64,000 nt of DNA. Source: JANSWP01 sp041941305. GTDB lineage: Bacteria > Bacteroidota > Bacteroidia > Chitinophagales > Saprospiraceae. This document shows, in pieces, positions 24,588 through 33,543 of the stretch (positions are counted from its first letter, which is position 1; each line of letters opens with the position of its first letter). Where the stretch lies: NCBI GenBank assembly GCA_041941305.1, contig JBGTQJ010000022.1, positions 1-64,000 on the forward strand. The letters run 5' to 3'. Under the pieces are notes generated by a model. It had not been told where the DNA came from, ran no database searches, and saw only the letters and a program-made list of their open reading frames with translations. Made by a program: the position numbers and the translations under genes.

Positions 24588-26963
24588 TTAGTCCGGTCCC
24601 ATTTTGGGAAAATTTAAAACGAAAACAGTCCCTTTTCCCGGAGTACTTGATACCTCAATATTTCCTTTATTCAATTCCACCAGTTCCTGTACCAAATGCA
24701 ATCCCAAGCCAGTTCCTTTTTCATCACTGGTACCTGCTTGGCTTTTATCTTTTTGCAGTTCAAAAATGGTTTTCAATTTCTCTTTAGAGATGCCAACACC
24801 ATTGTCGCTGATTTGAATTTTGACGCATTCTGAAGTTGTTGCAGCATCAAGGATTACAATTCCTCCCGAAGGAGTAAACTTCAAAGCGTTATCCGTCAGA
24901 TTTCGGAGAATCGTATTGAGTGCATTTGAGTCAGCATAGACTTCCAAACCGTTTTGGATGTGATTTTGAAATTGAATGTTTTTGTCATTAGCGATTTTTC
25001 CATAAACTGTTTCCAATTCATTTGAAATTTCTGAAAGCTTTACAATTGTTGGATTATAAGGCATCATTTCTTTTTGAGTCAATGCCCAATTGAGTAGATT
25101 ATCCGTGAGTTTATTTAAAGCCAGTGCATCCCGTTCGATTTCAGAACCCAGCGCATTGAGGGTTTTGTAATCTTCTTTTTTGAGCAAATAATTGACCTTT
25201 TTGGTGATGCCCCGAAAAGCAATGGCTGGTTTGCGGAGATCGTGACCGATGATGGAAAAGAGGCGGTCTTTGGTTTGGTTGAGTTGTTTAACTTCATCCA
25301 GCAATGCTTCGGATTTGCGACGGGCTTTTTGGGTTTGAAAGAGCTGGTATAAAAATGTGCCTGCTCCAAGAAGCATCAGTAAGCCAAAAGCTAGAAATGC
25401 CTTTTGGCGATTTTTATGGCGAGTTATTTCCAAGTCCTTGCTTTTTTGAATTTGTACAAAGGCGAGGCTGTCCAGAAGATGTTGTTTTTCAAATTGGGTA
25501 TTCATGTCAAGCCTGGTTTTTTCCACCGCATTTTCAAAATTGTCAATCGAATCTTGCAAAACATTTGCCTCTCGTTCGAAGGTTAATGCCTTTTTATAAT
25601 TTCCATTATTTTCATACCCTGCTGCCAAAATCTGGGTTGCTTGCAATTCTACTGCAAAATTTCGAAAATCTTCTGCCTTATCTAATGCTTTGGATGCATA
25701 AAAAATGGCTTTATTGAACTGATTTTTTTCCAAAAAATATTGACCGATTCCTGCATAGGCTTCATAAACCATGTGAGTATGCCTGTCTTTACATAGCGTC
25801 AAAATTTCCTGATAACTATCGTAGGCTTTTTCGAATTGGCCGCTTTCCATGTAAGATTTCCCGAGAAAGGAAAGCGCTTCTATCGCTCTGTCCATTAGGG
25901 AAACTTCCTTTGCCAGACAAACACTTTCCAGTTGACATTCTATGGCAGCATCAAAATTGCCTAATTCTCGTTCCAACTCACCTAAAGTTCCTAACACTTC
26001 AATTTTACCCCATTGAAAGTTAAATTCTTCAGCTTTGTTTAATGACTCCATAAAATACTCCCGTGCTTTCTCATAATCTTTAAATTTATGATAAATATGT
26101 CCCAGGTCTTCGGCAGTTAAGACGATTTGTATTTTATGGTTGAATTCTTTCGCCAGTTTGTAACGTCTGAACGCTACATTGAGTCCCCTATCATAATCTC
26201 CAACCTTTTTACAGACATCTGTCATACCCATCAGCGCAAAAAGTAGCACCCTATCGTTGTGGTATTCTTTGCAAAGTACAATGGCATCGTCAAATACCTG
26301 AGCTGCTTTTTTTACGTCTCTCGTCAACCAATAATAGCCATAGGAAATCATGGTTGCAGCACCTTCTCCCTTATTATCTGAAAGCTTGTAGTGATAAATT
26401 GACTTTTCCAGGTAAGGAAGGGTTTTTTCCCCATTGCTGGCTTCCCGTTCTACCTGAGCAAGCATCTTGTAGGCAATGCCTAGTGCTGCATGGTCATTTG
26501 ATTTTTTTGCAAGGGCTAATGCCTTTTCAGCGAGTTGTCTTTTTTTGTCGAAAAAGCCTCGACGGCCAGCTACCAGACTCATGTGGCTTAAAACCCGTGC
26601 AAGGTGCTTTTCCCTATTTGGTATTTGGCTGAAGTATTGTTCCGACTTTTCTAATACTTTCAGTGCTCTTTCTAATTCCCCTATTTTTCCATAATATAGT
26701 CCTTCATATTCAAAGGCATATGCTAATCCTTTCAAACTGTTTAATTCTTCAGCTAAAGAACTAAGCTCCTTTGCATATTCAAGGGAAGCATCATCATTGG
26801 TCTTGTAAAGGATATCCAGGTAAGCAATATAGGCATCAATTTTTTCTGCTTTACTGCTTTTCTGGACTTGCTCAAGCAAATGCAGTTTGATGTCATTGCA
26901 CCATACCTGTATGGGCATTCCTATTAGCCAGCTGATAAATATAGATAGCCTGAATATTCTCAT
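24588..26963 (-). CDS. TPR-sensor histidine kinase, 791 aa
   Basis: Signal-like start (MRIFRLSIFISWLIGMPIQVWC), then residues ~30-480 as tetratricopeptide repeats (AYAFEYEGLYYGKIGELERALKVL, EKAREYFMESLNKAEEF, QFEKAYDSYQEI). A coiled-coil (FEKQHLLDSLAFVQIQKSKDLEI) and a transmembrane segment (KAFLAFGLLMLLGAGTFLYQL) near residue 530 follow. The kinase core has the H-box RLFSIIGHDLRKP, N-box LTDNALKFTPSG, G1 ISDNGVGIS and G2 KGTGLGLHLVQ. So it is a periplasmic TPR sensor with a cytoplasmic HisKA-HATPase core, and no receiver of its own. The partner could be the LytTR regulator at 19470 or one outside the window. Confidence 0.92.
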   Translation of the reverse strand: MRIFRLSIFISWLIGMPIQVWCNDIKLHLLEQVQKSSKAEKIDAYIAYLDILYKTNDDASLEYAKELSSLAEELNSLKGLAYAFEYEGLYYGKIGELERALKVLEKSEQYFSQIPNREKHLARVLSHMSLVAGRRGFFDKKRQLAEKALALAKKSNDHAALGIAYKMLAQVEREASNGEKTLPYLEKSIYHYKLSDNKGEGAATMISYGYYWLTRDVKKAAQVFDDAIVLCKEYHNDRVLLFALMGMTDVCKKVGDYDRGLNVAFRRYKLAKEFNHKIQIVLTAEDLGHIYHKFKDYEKAREYFMESLNKAEEFNFQWGKIEVLGTLGELERELGNFDAAIECQLESVCLAKEVSLMDRAIEALSFLGKSYMESGQFEKAYDSYQEILTLCKDRHTHMVYEAYAGIGQYFLEKNQFNKAIFYASKALDKAEDFRNFAVELQATQILAAGYENNGNYKKALTFEREANVLQDSIDNFENAVEKTRLDMNTQFEKQHLLDSLAFVQIQKSKDLEITRHKNRQKAFLAFGLLMLLGAGTFLYQLFQTQKARRKSEALLDEVKQLNQTKDRLFSIIGHDLRKPAIAFRGITKKVNYLLKKEDYKTLNALGSEIERDALALNKLTDNLLNWALTQKEMMPYNPTIVKLSEISNELETVYGKIANDKNIQFQNHIQNGLEVYADSNALNTILRNLTDNALKFTPSGGIVILDAATTSECVKIQISDNGVGISKEKLKTIFELQKDKSQAGTSDEKGTGLGLHLVQELVELNKGNIEVSSTPGKGTVFVLNFPKMGPD

Positions 26964-27239
26964 TAGACGGCTTTTAACTAATAAATGTTGGTTTTATTTA
27001 TTCAGCGTGAGCACCAGTTTCGATTTGGTTGTTGGAATAGTAATTTTGAGCATCAGGTATATTTGCTCAATTTAATTTATGGAAATAATGATGAAGGTAT
27101 TAAATATACAGGTTATGTACTAAAAACATCGAAATATCGCTAAAAAATTGCAAACTAATTTTCTTCCTTGCTAAAATAACAAAGCCCCTAACCCACACGA
27201 GGCGGATTAGGAGCTTCGAATATCGAGAAAAATAGTCGC

Positions 27240-27851
27240 TTATCGCTTCTTCGTCTTGATTGAACAACCAACAGCTTTAGTTGAACTTGGATCTGGCGTT
27301 CTGCCATTTTCCAAAGCATCAATTGCATTCGCAACGTAATTTACTGTAACTGCTTCAGCATCTCTATTGTCATCAATAGAACCAATGTACTCTACTCCGC
27401 GATCTTTGTTCAACAAATAAACATGAGGCGTTTTGGTAGCGCCATAGGCAGGATAGACTTTTTGTCCTTCATCAAAAAGATAAGCAAAGTCAAAACCCTT
27501 CACACCAGCGCGAACCTTCATTTCGTCAAAGCTATCGCCTGGTTTCACTTCAGGGTCATTTGGCATGATTGCCACTACTGGATAGCCTTTCTCTGCGTAC
27601 TTGTTGTGCAAATCAATAATACGGTCTTCATACAAAACTGCCACTGGGCAGGTATTGCAGGTAAAAATGACGATATAGCCATTTACGTCATCGTAGTCAC
27701 TAAGAGAAACGTATTTGTTGTCGATGTTTTTCAATCTGAAGTCAGGAGCTGTGTCTCCGACATGAAGACCTGGATGAACTGTGGTATTTGGAGCAGGTAC
27801 AAATGCTGCTGCCAATACGAATAAAGCAACGAGTCCTAAGAAATTTTTCAT
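27240..27851 (-). CDS. Exported thioredoxin-fold protein
   Basis: Signal peptide MKNFLGLVALFVLAAAF. AhpC/TSA-type thioredoxin fold: GDTAPDFRLKNIDNKYVSLSDY, then the redox motif FTCNTCPVAVLYEDR with both Cys present. Later come AYLFDEGQKVYPAYGATKTPHVYLL with the cis-Pro and YIGSIDDNRDAEAVTVNYVANAIDAL. The family is frequent in Bacteroidota; its exact substrate is unknown. Another thioredoxin-fold gene precedes it (27957-28520), separated by a word-repeat gap. Confidence 0.85.
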   Translation of the reverse strand: MKNFLGLVALFVLAAAFVPAPNTTVHPGLHVGDTAPDFRLKNIDNKYVSLSDYDDVNGYIVIFTCNTCPVAVLYEDRIIDLHNKYAEKGYPVVAIMPNDPEVKPGDSFDEMKVRAGVKGFDFAYLFDEGQKVYPAYGATKTPHVYLLNKDRGVEYIGSIDDNRDAEAVTVNYVANAIDALENGRTPDPSSTKAVGCSIKTKKR

Positions 27852-27904
27852 ACGAGTTGATTTGATATTATTATTGTGTTATGTTCATGTGTTCGCGAAT
27901 TCAT

Positions 27905-27946
27905 GTGTTCATGTGCCCGAATTTGAACACATTAAAACATGAACAC
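27905..27946. repeat. GTGTTCATGT word repeat and hairpin
   Basis: GTGTTCATGT (27905-27914) and ACATGAACAC (27937-27946) are exact complements within a run of TTCATGTGTTC and GAACAC words (27882-27956) that fills the gap between the two thioredoxin-fold genes. Confidence 0.75.
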
Positions 27947-27956
27947 TTGAACACAT

Positions 27957-28520
27957 CTATAAAACTTCTTTCAATGAATTATTTAAATCATCATAGTCGT
28001 GAAATTGCTCGCCAATGAATTTTCGATTTTCATTATTGTAAATGATGGTGATTGGAATGCTTCCATCCCAGCTTTTATCTACCTTTTCGACCCATTCAGT
28101 ATACCTTCCATCTAGCAATGCGACTACATCAGATTGCAATTTGTGCTCTTCAATGAAAGGAACGAGTTTGGACTTGATTTGTTTCGGAAAGTCTAGACTT
28201 ACCAATACGACTTTCACTTTTTCGTTTTTATAAGCTTCGTGTAATTCTTCAAAATACGGTAATTCTGCTACACAGGGTTTGCACCAGGTTGCCCAAAAAT
28301 TGACCACATAAGTCGTATCAGATTTTCGATACAACCAGGGCTCAAATTGATCAAAGCTTGTGTAGATCGGAAATGGGTATTGAGGTGCCGCTTCGATGGA
28401 AGCCTCCTTTGTTTCAGCTTTGGTTTCTGATGTGGTTGCTGCTGCAGTTTCACCCTCTGATTGAGGAGCAGAACAAGCAAAGAATAATGCTACAACTGCC
28501 AATAATGCAAAAAATTTCAT
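27957..28520 (-). CDS. TlpA-like thioredoxin lipoprotein
   Basis: Lipoprotein signal MKFFALLAVVALFFACSAP (Cys16), an Ala/Thr/Glu linker, then a TlpA/ResA-type domain. The active site is VVNFWATWCKPCVAELPYFEE, followed by VKVVLVSLDFP and cis-Pro in DGSIPITIIY. Such proteins reduce periplasmic thiols in cytochrome c maturation or other disulfide repair (family knowledge). The anchored form should sit in a periplasm-facing membrane. Confidence 0.87.
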   Translation of the reverse strand: MKFFALLAVVALFFACSAPQSEGETAAATTSETKAETKEASIEAAPQYPFPIYTSFDQFEPWLYRKSDTTYVVNFWATWCKPCVAELPYFEELHEAYKNEKVKVVLVSLDFPKQIKSKLVPFIEEHKLQSDVVALLDGRYTEWVEKVDKSWDGSIPITIIYNNENRKFIGEQFHDYDDLNNSLKEVL

Positions 28521-28671
28521 GGGTCGATTGGTTACTAACTATTTCGAAATACACCGTCAACCGTCTACCATCGACCGTCAACCGATATATAACACTGCGA
28601 AATGAAGAAAAAAGGGCTGAATGTCCAAATTTGGGCGAGTTAAGCTTACGTTAATGTCTGGAGAGGCAGGA

Positions 28672-29526
28672 TTACCGTAAATATTTTAATTCCACAAAAA
28701 ATTTGGGATCGATGGCTCCTAACATCCTAGCCACAGCAGGAGAAACAATGACTTTTACACTGTTTTTGTCATAAACCCGAGCGGGCACCCTACCAATAAC
28801 TTTTACATAAGCCGTTCGATTGTACACCGGATTTTTGATGGATATGATAGAACCAATCGGTGCTTTCCAATGAAGTGCATACAGGTCTGTTCCTGCTTGT
28901 TCATCGGTATTCCAATGAGCAGCGGTGCTTTCAGTCATCTCTGTTTTGTTGAATTTCTTTTGAAAGTATTCATTCTTCAATTTATGGCTTTTCTGCCATA
29001 GCGGTCCTCCTCTCACCTGCCGGATACTATCGGGGATACCATAGACACTCATCCAACCAACGTGCAGCAATTGCCCATTACTCAATACAGGTTCCGTTAA
29101 TTCATTTCTTCCCATAATATCTTCAATGGGCATATGAAAATAACGCTTCGAAATCCCGTAAAAAGTATCCCCTTTTCTGACTTTGTACATAATGGGTACA
29201 TGTTCCTCATCCTTAAACTCAACTGTTTTATACCTCAAAATTGCTCGGTTTGGGATGGGAACCCTCACTGCATCGCCTACTCGATACCCTTCCATTTTCA
29301 ATCTTGGGTTGTAAGCATATACCTCATCAAGCTTTAGTCCATAAAATCGAGCCATGGAATACAAGGTTTGCCCTTTCTCTATAACATGGATAAATATTTT
29401 TTCCTGGTAATTGCCCATGCTGATAAAGATGGTATCTTTAGGCGTGAGGTAGTTAAGACTGTCGCCAGTCGCGAAAATTGCTTTTGAAAGGAAGAAGAAT
29501 GATAGGATTACGAACAGTTTTCTCAT
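28672..29526 (-). CDS. LysM protein with DPBB-like C-terminal domain
   Basis: Signal peptide MRKLFVILSFFFLSKAIFATG. Two LysM modules: HVIEKGQTLYSMARFYGLKLDEVYAYNP at residues ~48-90 and YKVRKGDTFYGISKRYFHMPIEDIMGRN at ~113-150. The C-terminal region (HWKAPIGSIISIKNPVYNRTAYVKVIGRVPARVYDKNSVKVIVSPAVARML) has the look of a double-psi beta-barrel as in RlpA-like proteins. Probably binds peptidoglycan in the periplasm; catalytic activity cannot be judged. Confidence 0.8.
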   Translation of the reverse strand: MRKLFVILSFFFLSKAIFATGDSLNYLTPKDTIFISMGNYQEKIFIHVIEKGQTLYSMARFYGLKLDEVYAYNPRLKMEGYRVGDAVRVPIPNRAILRYKTVEFKDEEHVPIMYKVRKGDTFYGISKRYFHMPIEDIMGRNELTEPVLSNGQLLHVGWMSVYGIPDSIRQVRGGPLWQKSHKLKNEYFQKKFNKTEMTESTAAHWNTDEQAGTDLYALHWKAPIGSIISIKNPVYNRTAYVKVIGRVPARVYDKNSVKVIVSPAVARMLGAIDPKFFVELKYLR

Positions 29527-29746
29527 TTATACAGAATGATACACATTAGATTTTGGATGGTTGAAGATGGTGATTAATTAATAGCTAAAAGCTTTGTGAA
29601 TTTTTCGAACGTTTGAGAAGCAGGGTTTTTAACCCGGCATTTCAAGTGACGGCCCAGGGTTCAACCCCCTGTTACTCACGAATTAATTGGTATTATCATT
29701 TCAACCATTTTGGACCAACTTTGAACCACTATTTTCCCAACACCAC

Positions 29747-30505
29747 ATGCCCAAAAATACAAAATCACTGGGAATTATTCCTGCCAGATATGCCTCTTCC
29801 CGTTTTCCGGGAAAGCCCCTTGTTGACATTTTAGGGAAAAGTATGATACAGCGTGTTTATGAGCAAGTGGAGAAAGCCCATGAAATAGATACTGTAGTCG
29901 TAGCCACTGATGATGAGCGAATATTTAATCACGTAACCGCTATTGGAGGAAAGATAGTCATGACTTCCAAAAATCATCAAAGCGGTACGGATCGTTGTGC
30001 GGAAGTACTTGAAAAAGAGGGACTTAAGGACTTCCAAATCATTGTAAACATTCAGGGAGACGAGCCTTTTATTGATCCAAGTCAAATTGATGTTGCAGTT
30101 CAATTATTGAAAAATCACCCTAATTTGGAAATCGCTACATTGGCAAAAAGAATTGAAGAGGAAGAAGTTTTATTCAATCCAAATGTTGTCAAAGTCGTTT
30201 TTGGTGTAGATCAACAAGCTTTGTATTTTAGTCGCCATCCAGTGCCCTTTTTGAGAAATGTGCCTATAGAAAAATGGTTCCAAAAAGGTACTTTTTATAA
30301 ACATATTGGACTATATGCCTTTCAAAAAAAAACATTGCAAAAAATTGCCAAATTGCCACAAACACCTCTCGAAAAAGCCGAATCTCTGGAACAATTGAGA
30401 TGGTTAGAGTATGGATTTGGTATCGGAGTTGCCATTACAGAGTTGGAAAGCATTGGAATAGATTCTCCGGAGGATGTTCAGATTGCTGTAGGGAGTAGGC
30501 AATGA
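29747..30505 (+). CDS. kdsB: 3-deoxy-manno-octulosonate cytidylyltransferase
   Basis: Activates KDO to CMP-KDO for lipopolysaccharide synthesis in the cytoplasm. The frame opens at 29687, but MPKNTKSLGIIPARYASSRFPGKPL at 29747 is the normal start of the family. The nucleotide-binding loop IIPARYASSRFPGKPL, VVVATDDERI, the NIQGDEP motif and FYKHIGLYAF are all present, and 252 residues is the usual length. It shows that the organism makes a KDO-containing lipopolysaccharide. Confidence 0.93.
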   Translation: MPKNTKSLGIIPARYASSRFPGKPLVDILGKSMIQRVYEQVEKAHEIDTVVVATDDERIFNHVTAIGGKIVMTSKNHQSGTDRCAEVLEKEGLKDFQIIVNIQGDEPFIDPSQIDVAVQLLKNHPNLEIATLAKRIEEEEVLFNPNVVKVVFGVDQQALYFSRHPVPFLRNVPIEKWFQKGTFYKHIGLYAFQKKTLQKIAKLPQTPLEKAESLEQLRWLEYGFGIGVAITELESIGIDSPEDVQIAVGSRQ

Positions 30506-30660
30506 ATGATGAATGATGAATGATGGTAGATATATAGTAATAGGAGACAAGAACCATTTAACGAGTAACCAGATAACAAGAGACAAGAAACAAGCTGACC
30601 ACACGCCAGCAACCAACCCAGCAACCAGTACCCAGCAACCAGTACCCAGTACCCAGAAAA
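30502..30660. repeat. Word-repeat spacer between kdsB and NUDIX gene
   Basis: GAATGAT repeats (30502-30527) are followed by CAAGAGACAAGAAACAAG and CAGCAACCAGTACCC words (30601-30656). No gene. The last words run directly into the ATG at 30661. Confidence 0.7.
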
Positions 30661-31191
30661 ATGAATTATTGTAGTAATTGCGGCTCAGACAAATTAAAAC
30701 TGGAAATCCCAAAAGGGGACAATCGGATGCGACATGTATGCCACAATTGTGATACGATTCATTATTCCAATCCAAGAATCATCGCTGGTTGTTTGCCTAT
30801 TTGGGAAGACAAGGTTTTGCTTTGCAAAAGAGCCATTGAGCCACGCCTGGGATATTGGAATGTCCCTAGTGGCTTTATGGAAAATGGCGAATCCGTTGAG
30901 GAAGGGGCAGCAAGAGAAGTTTTAGAAGAAGCAGAGGCAAAAGTAAAAATCATAGGTGTCCACGCTTTATTCAGCATACCGAGAATCAATCAGGTCTATG
31001 TCCACTTCCTTGGAGAAATGATAGATGGAAAATTTGGCGTAGGAGCGGAAAGTTTGGAATCTCAATTATTTTCAGAAGATAAAATTCCGTGGAAAGATAT
31101 TGCTTTTCATTCTTCAATTTTCACATTAAAACGATTCTTTGAAGACAGGAAGAAGGGTATTCGTGAAGTACATATTGGAGGGTTTTATTGA
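30661..31191 (+). CDS. NUDIX hydrolase with zinc ribbon
   Basis: Residues 1-32 form a zinc ribbon with two Cys pairs (YCSNCG and HVCHNC). A NUDIX domain follows with GFMENGESVEEGAAREVLEEAEA as the NUDIX box; the usual Glu-Glu-x-Gly end is Glu-Glu-Ala-Glu, as in some zinc-ribbon NUDIX proteins. It should hydrolyse a nucleoside diphosphate derivative, such as an NAD(H)-like or sugar nucleotide; the substrate is unknown. Cytoplasmic. Confidence 0.88.
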   Translation: MNYCSNCGSDKLKLEIPKGDNRMRHVCHNCDTIHYSNPRIIAGCLPIWEDKVLLCKRAIEPRLGYWNVPSGFMENGESVEEGAAREVLEEAEAKVKIIGVHALFSIPRINQVYVHFLGEMIDGKFGVGAESLESQLFSEDKIPWKDIAFHSSIFTLKRFFEDRKKGIREVHIGGFY

Positions 31192-31193
31192 TC

Positions 31194-31234
31194 ATGGTTG
31201 ATGGTTGATGAGAAAAAAATCAACCATCAACCAT
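31194..31234. terminator. ATGGTTGAT-word bidirectional terminator
   Basis: ATGGTTGATGGTTGAT (31194-31209) and its exact complement (31219-31234), with an A-run loop, lie between convergent genes. Confidence 0.8.
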
Positions 31235-31248
31235 CAACCATCAATAAA

Positions 31249-32067
31249 TCAATTACCGCCCAAGATTAGGGGAAGACCATTATCTCCACTACCCACAATA
31301 ATCACTTTGGAATTCGGTGAATTTGCAAGTTCCATAGTGGCTTCAATACCTTTATCAGACAAAATCTTATCCGTCAAACTTGCATTAAGGATTCTATTGG
31401 CTTCGGCTTTACCTTGTGCTTCGATTTGTCTACGCTCAGCTTCCTGGCGCTCTTTTTCCAATTTAAACTGCATCTGAAGAGAAGATTGCTCTTCTTTCAG
31501 CTTTAATTCAATTGCTGCTTGCAAGGATTCTGGCAAAACAACTTCCCGAATCAAAACAGCATCCAGAAAAAGATGTTTGGCATCTACTCCCTTGGAAGTT
31601 CTTTGAAAAATTTCATCCTGGATAGCTTCCCGCTGTGTGGAATACAATTCTTCAGGCAAATACTTACCAATGACTTCCCTGGTAGCTGAACGTATTTCCG
31701 GGATAATGATCCGTTCTAAATATTGGACCCCAATTTCTTCATGTAAATATCCTATCTTTTGAGCAATTGGATTGTATCGACAAGAGAGATCCACTTTGAT
31801 AGTCAAACCATTTTTTGACAGTACCTCCATTTGTTCAAAGTGTTCCTTAATCCGAACATCATATACGAACATTTTATTCCAGGGAGCAATGACATGGAAG
31901 CCCTGTCCATAAACCGTTTCTTTATCCAATCCAGCTCCAAATCTTTTAAAGAGTACGCCTGCTTCACCCGCTTCAATAGTCAGGAAAGTGGCATTTGAGA
32001 AAGTAAGTAACAGGATAAGACCAATGAACACCAAAACGCCAGTGGTGAATAATCTGCTTTGTTTCAT
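31249..32067 (-). CDS. Prohibitin-like SPFH-domain membrane protein
   Basis: One N-terminal membrane helix (LFTTGVLVFIGLILLLTFSNATFLTI), then an SPFH/band-7 domain: EAGEAGVLFKRFGAGLDKETVYGQGFHVIAPWNKMFVYDVRIKE, SCRYNP, IIPEIRSATREVIGKY and VLIREVVLPESLQAAIE. A charged coiled-coil (LKEEQSSLQMQFKLEKERQEAERRQIEAQGKAEANRIL) and a Gly-rich end (GNGLPLILGGN type) follow. Prohibitins form membrane scaffolds and modulate FtsH-type proteases (family knowledge). 272 residues is normal. Confidence 0.9.
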   Translation of the reverse strand: MKQSRLFTTGVLVFIGLILLLTFSNATFLTIEAGEAGVLFKRFGAGLDKETVYGQGFHVIAPWNKMFVYDVRIKEHFEQMEVLSKNGLTIKVDLSCRYNPIAQKIGYLHEEIGVQYLERIIIPEIRSATREVIGKYLPEELYSTQREAIQDEIFQRTSKGVDAKHLFLDAVLIREVVLPESLQAAIELKLKEEQSSLQMQFKLEKERQEAERRQIEAQGKAEANRILNASLTDKILSDKGIEATMELANSPNSKVIIVGSGDNGLPLILGGN

Positions 32068-32648
32068 GTTTTCGATTAGTTGCTAAATTGACGTCAATTA
32101 GTTGTGCAGTAGCTAAGTGGCTGGAAAAAAATTAGGGAACAATGATGCGTTTTTCAAACAAGAACTATTTAACGTCAATTTTGAAGACAAGGGAGTGATT
32201 CAGTTTGGACGGCAGTTTTGAAAATTGAGATTGGTTATATCGTCCTGTATGTTTCTTGTAAACTGCCTCCTAAATACTGCCCACTGACCAAGCCTCCCAC
32301 TTAGCTTTATTATTTGCACTAAGGTAACAAAGTCCTGTCAAAATGGGTTAATGTCTTTAAATAAACTGCGACGAGTATCGCTTTTGGAACGACCGTCAAG
32401 GGGATTATTCAGAAGAAGGTAATTTTGCAATTAATGAAAACCAGCTTTGTATCCATTTTTATCAGTTGTCTGTTTTTTAAAAGCTGCTAAAATCCTCCAT
32501 ACAAAAACCTTATACTTTGTGGTTTTGAAGTTGAAGAGGAGAGGATTTCCAATTTGTTGGCTACATTTGATTATTTAAAAGAAATAGATTGTGCTAAATT
32601 TTTGACAGACCAGTTTTTCTTTATTTCACGGCTTATGGATTAGGTAAG
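32068..32648. other. Spacer, no gene supported
   Basis: No open frame looks real. A short open stretch near 32527-32642 (EVEEERISNLLATFDYLKEIDCAKFLTD...) may belong to the gene remnant just downstream. Confidence 0.4.
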
Positions 32649-32825
32649 CATTGGGAAATCCAAAAAGAAATATTTCATTGTTTTTCCCAACGCTATTACG
32701 TTTTCATGTCCCCAAATGAAGATGTATTAATTGAACCCTTTAGGTATTCAAAAAGAAATACCACCCAATTCTTAAATAAACTAAATGAAGGACTACAGAA
32801 ATATAATGACCATAAAGAAAGATGA
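32649..32825 (+). pseudogene. Remnant of a thioredoxin-like/DsbD C-terminus
   Basis: A 58-codon open stretch without a proper start (HWEIQKEIFHCFSQRYYVFMSP, then NEDVLIEPFRYSKRNTTQFLNKLNEGL). It resembles the last part of DsbD-type thiol:disulfide proteins, where '.. QPYYVLL.P .G.LL..P.GYT.D...F...L..GL' is usual. No CxxC part is present upstream, so it would be a fragment. The resemblance is from memory and weak. Confidence 0.3.
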
Positions 32826-32881
32826 TGGTATTCCAGGCTCTTCAAACTTAGACTTGCTAAATCTTGGAGATTTTATGGGTT

Positions 32882-33425
32882 TAGCCTATCTCCCCACGCA
32901 ACCCACTATCCCACTGAAGGCAGGGTTGATTGGCTCTAAAAATAGGCTATGTGAAATTTCTCAAGTTCAAGACCAAGTTCAAGCTCAAGATTTGAACTTG
33001 GTCTTGAACTTGAACTTTCAGGAATTTAGAGCAAATAGACATAAGAATTGTCCCGAAATAGCTAAGGAAAAAATAGAACGAATCACTCCTACCCTGAAGC
33101 GATGCGATGGAAATGTCTTGGAGACATTATGGGAAGGAAGGGGCTGCTCTATCCAGCCTTTTTCACCTCCTGAAAGCTCTACCAATCCTTCCAGGGGGCT
33201 AGAGGCAGGGCTGTTAAGTTCTGTCGAAAATTGCCCTCGCAGACCTCCCAGCTCAACCTTTTTGCCACTGGCAAAAGCACACGCAGTCCTGAAGGAGGAG
33301 TTGCCGTCCACTGAAAATCAATCAATTAGAAGCGGACTGATTTTCCCCTTCAGGATGCGAGGCAATGTCCAGCGGACATTAAGCAAAGCAATAAAGGGGT
33401 TGCGCAAGAAGAACTTAACAGCCCT
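32882..33425 (+). ncRNA. Candidate long structured RNA
   Basis: A dense set of nested complementary segments. Outer and nested pairs: TAGCCTAT 32882-32889 with 32942-32949; CAACCC 32899-32904 with 32923-32928; a 22-bp perfect stem 32961-32982 with 32992-33013; AGGGCTGTTAAGTTCT 33207-33222 with 33410-33425 (16 bp, perfect). Inside the last stem: 33231-33240 with 33357-33365, 33287-33295 with 33347-33355, and 33313-33320 with 33338-33345. Side hairpins include AATGTCT/AGACATT (about 33112-33128), TTTTGCC/GGCAAAA (about 33262) and AATGTCC/GGACATT (33364-33380). All arms are in proper order without crossing. The strand is inferred from the gene downstream. I cannot name an RNA family; a mobile-element RNA or a cis-regulatory leader is possible. 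Confidence 0.55.
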
Positions 33426-33543
33426 GGGGCGAGGGGGTTGCGCTGACAAAAAACCTGGTACGCTAAACATATACATAGATATAGTAGAGCTTGTACCTCT
33501 TATTAAAACAAGACCAAAAAAAACCTTGAGGTTGCGTTCTTCA

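Noticed and set aside
29613..29690. tRNA-like stretch with a CAGGGTTCAACCCCCTG T-arm
   Set aside because: No acceptor stem, D-arm or anticodon arm could be fitted around it.
32649..32825. Intact thioredoxin gene
   Set aside because: Only a C-terminal-like fragment without a start or CxxC motif, so listed as a remnant.
32785..33543. First 250 codons of the long frame ending at 34548
   Set aside because: They run through the nested RNA stems and word hairpin and do not look like protein; the signal peptide begins near 33544.
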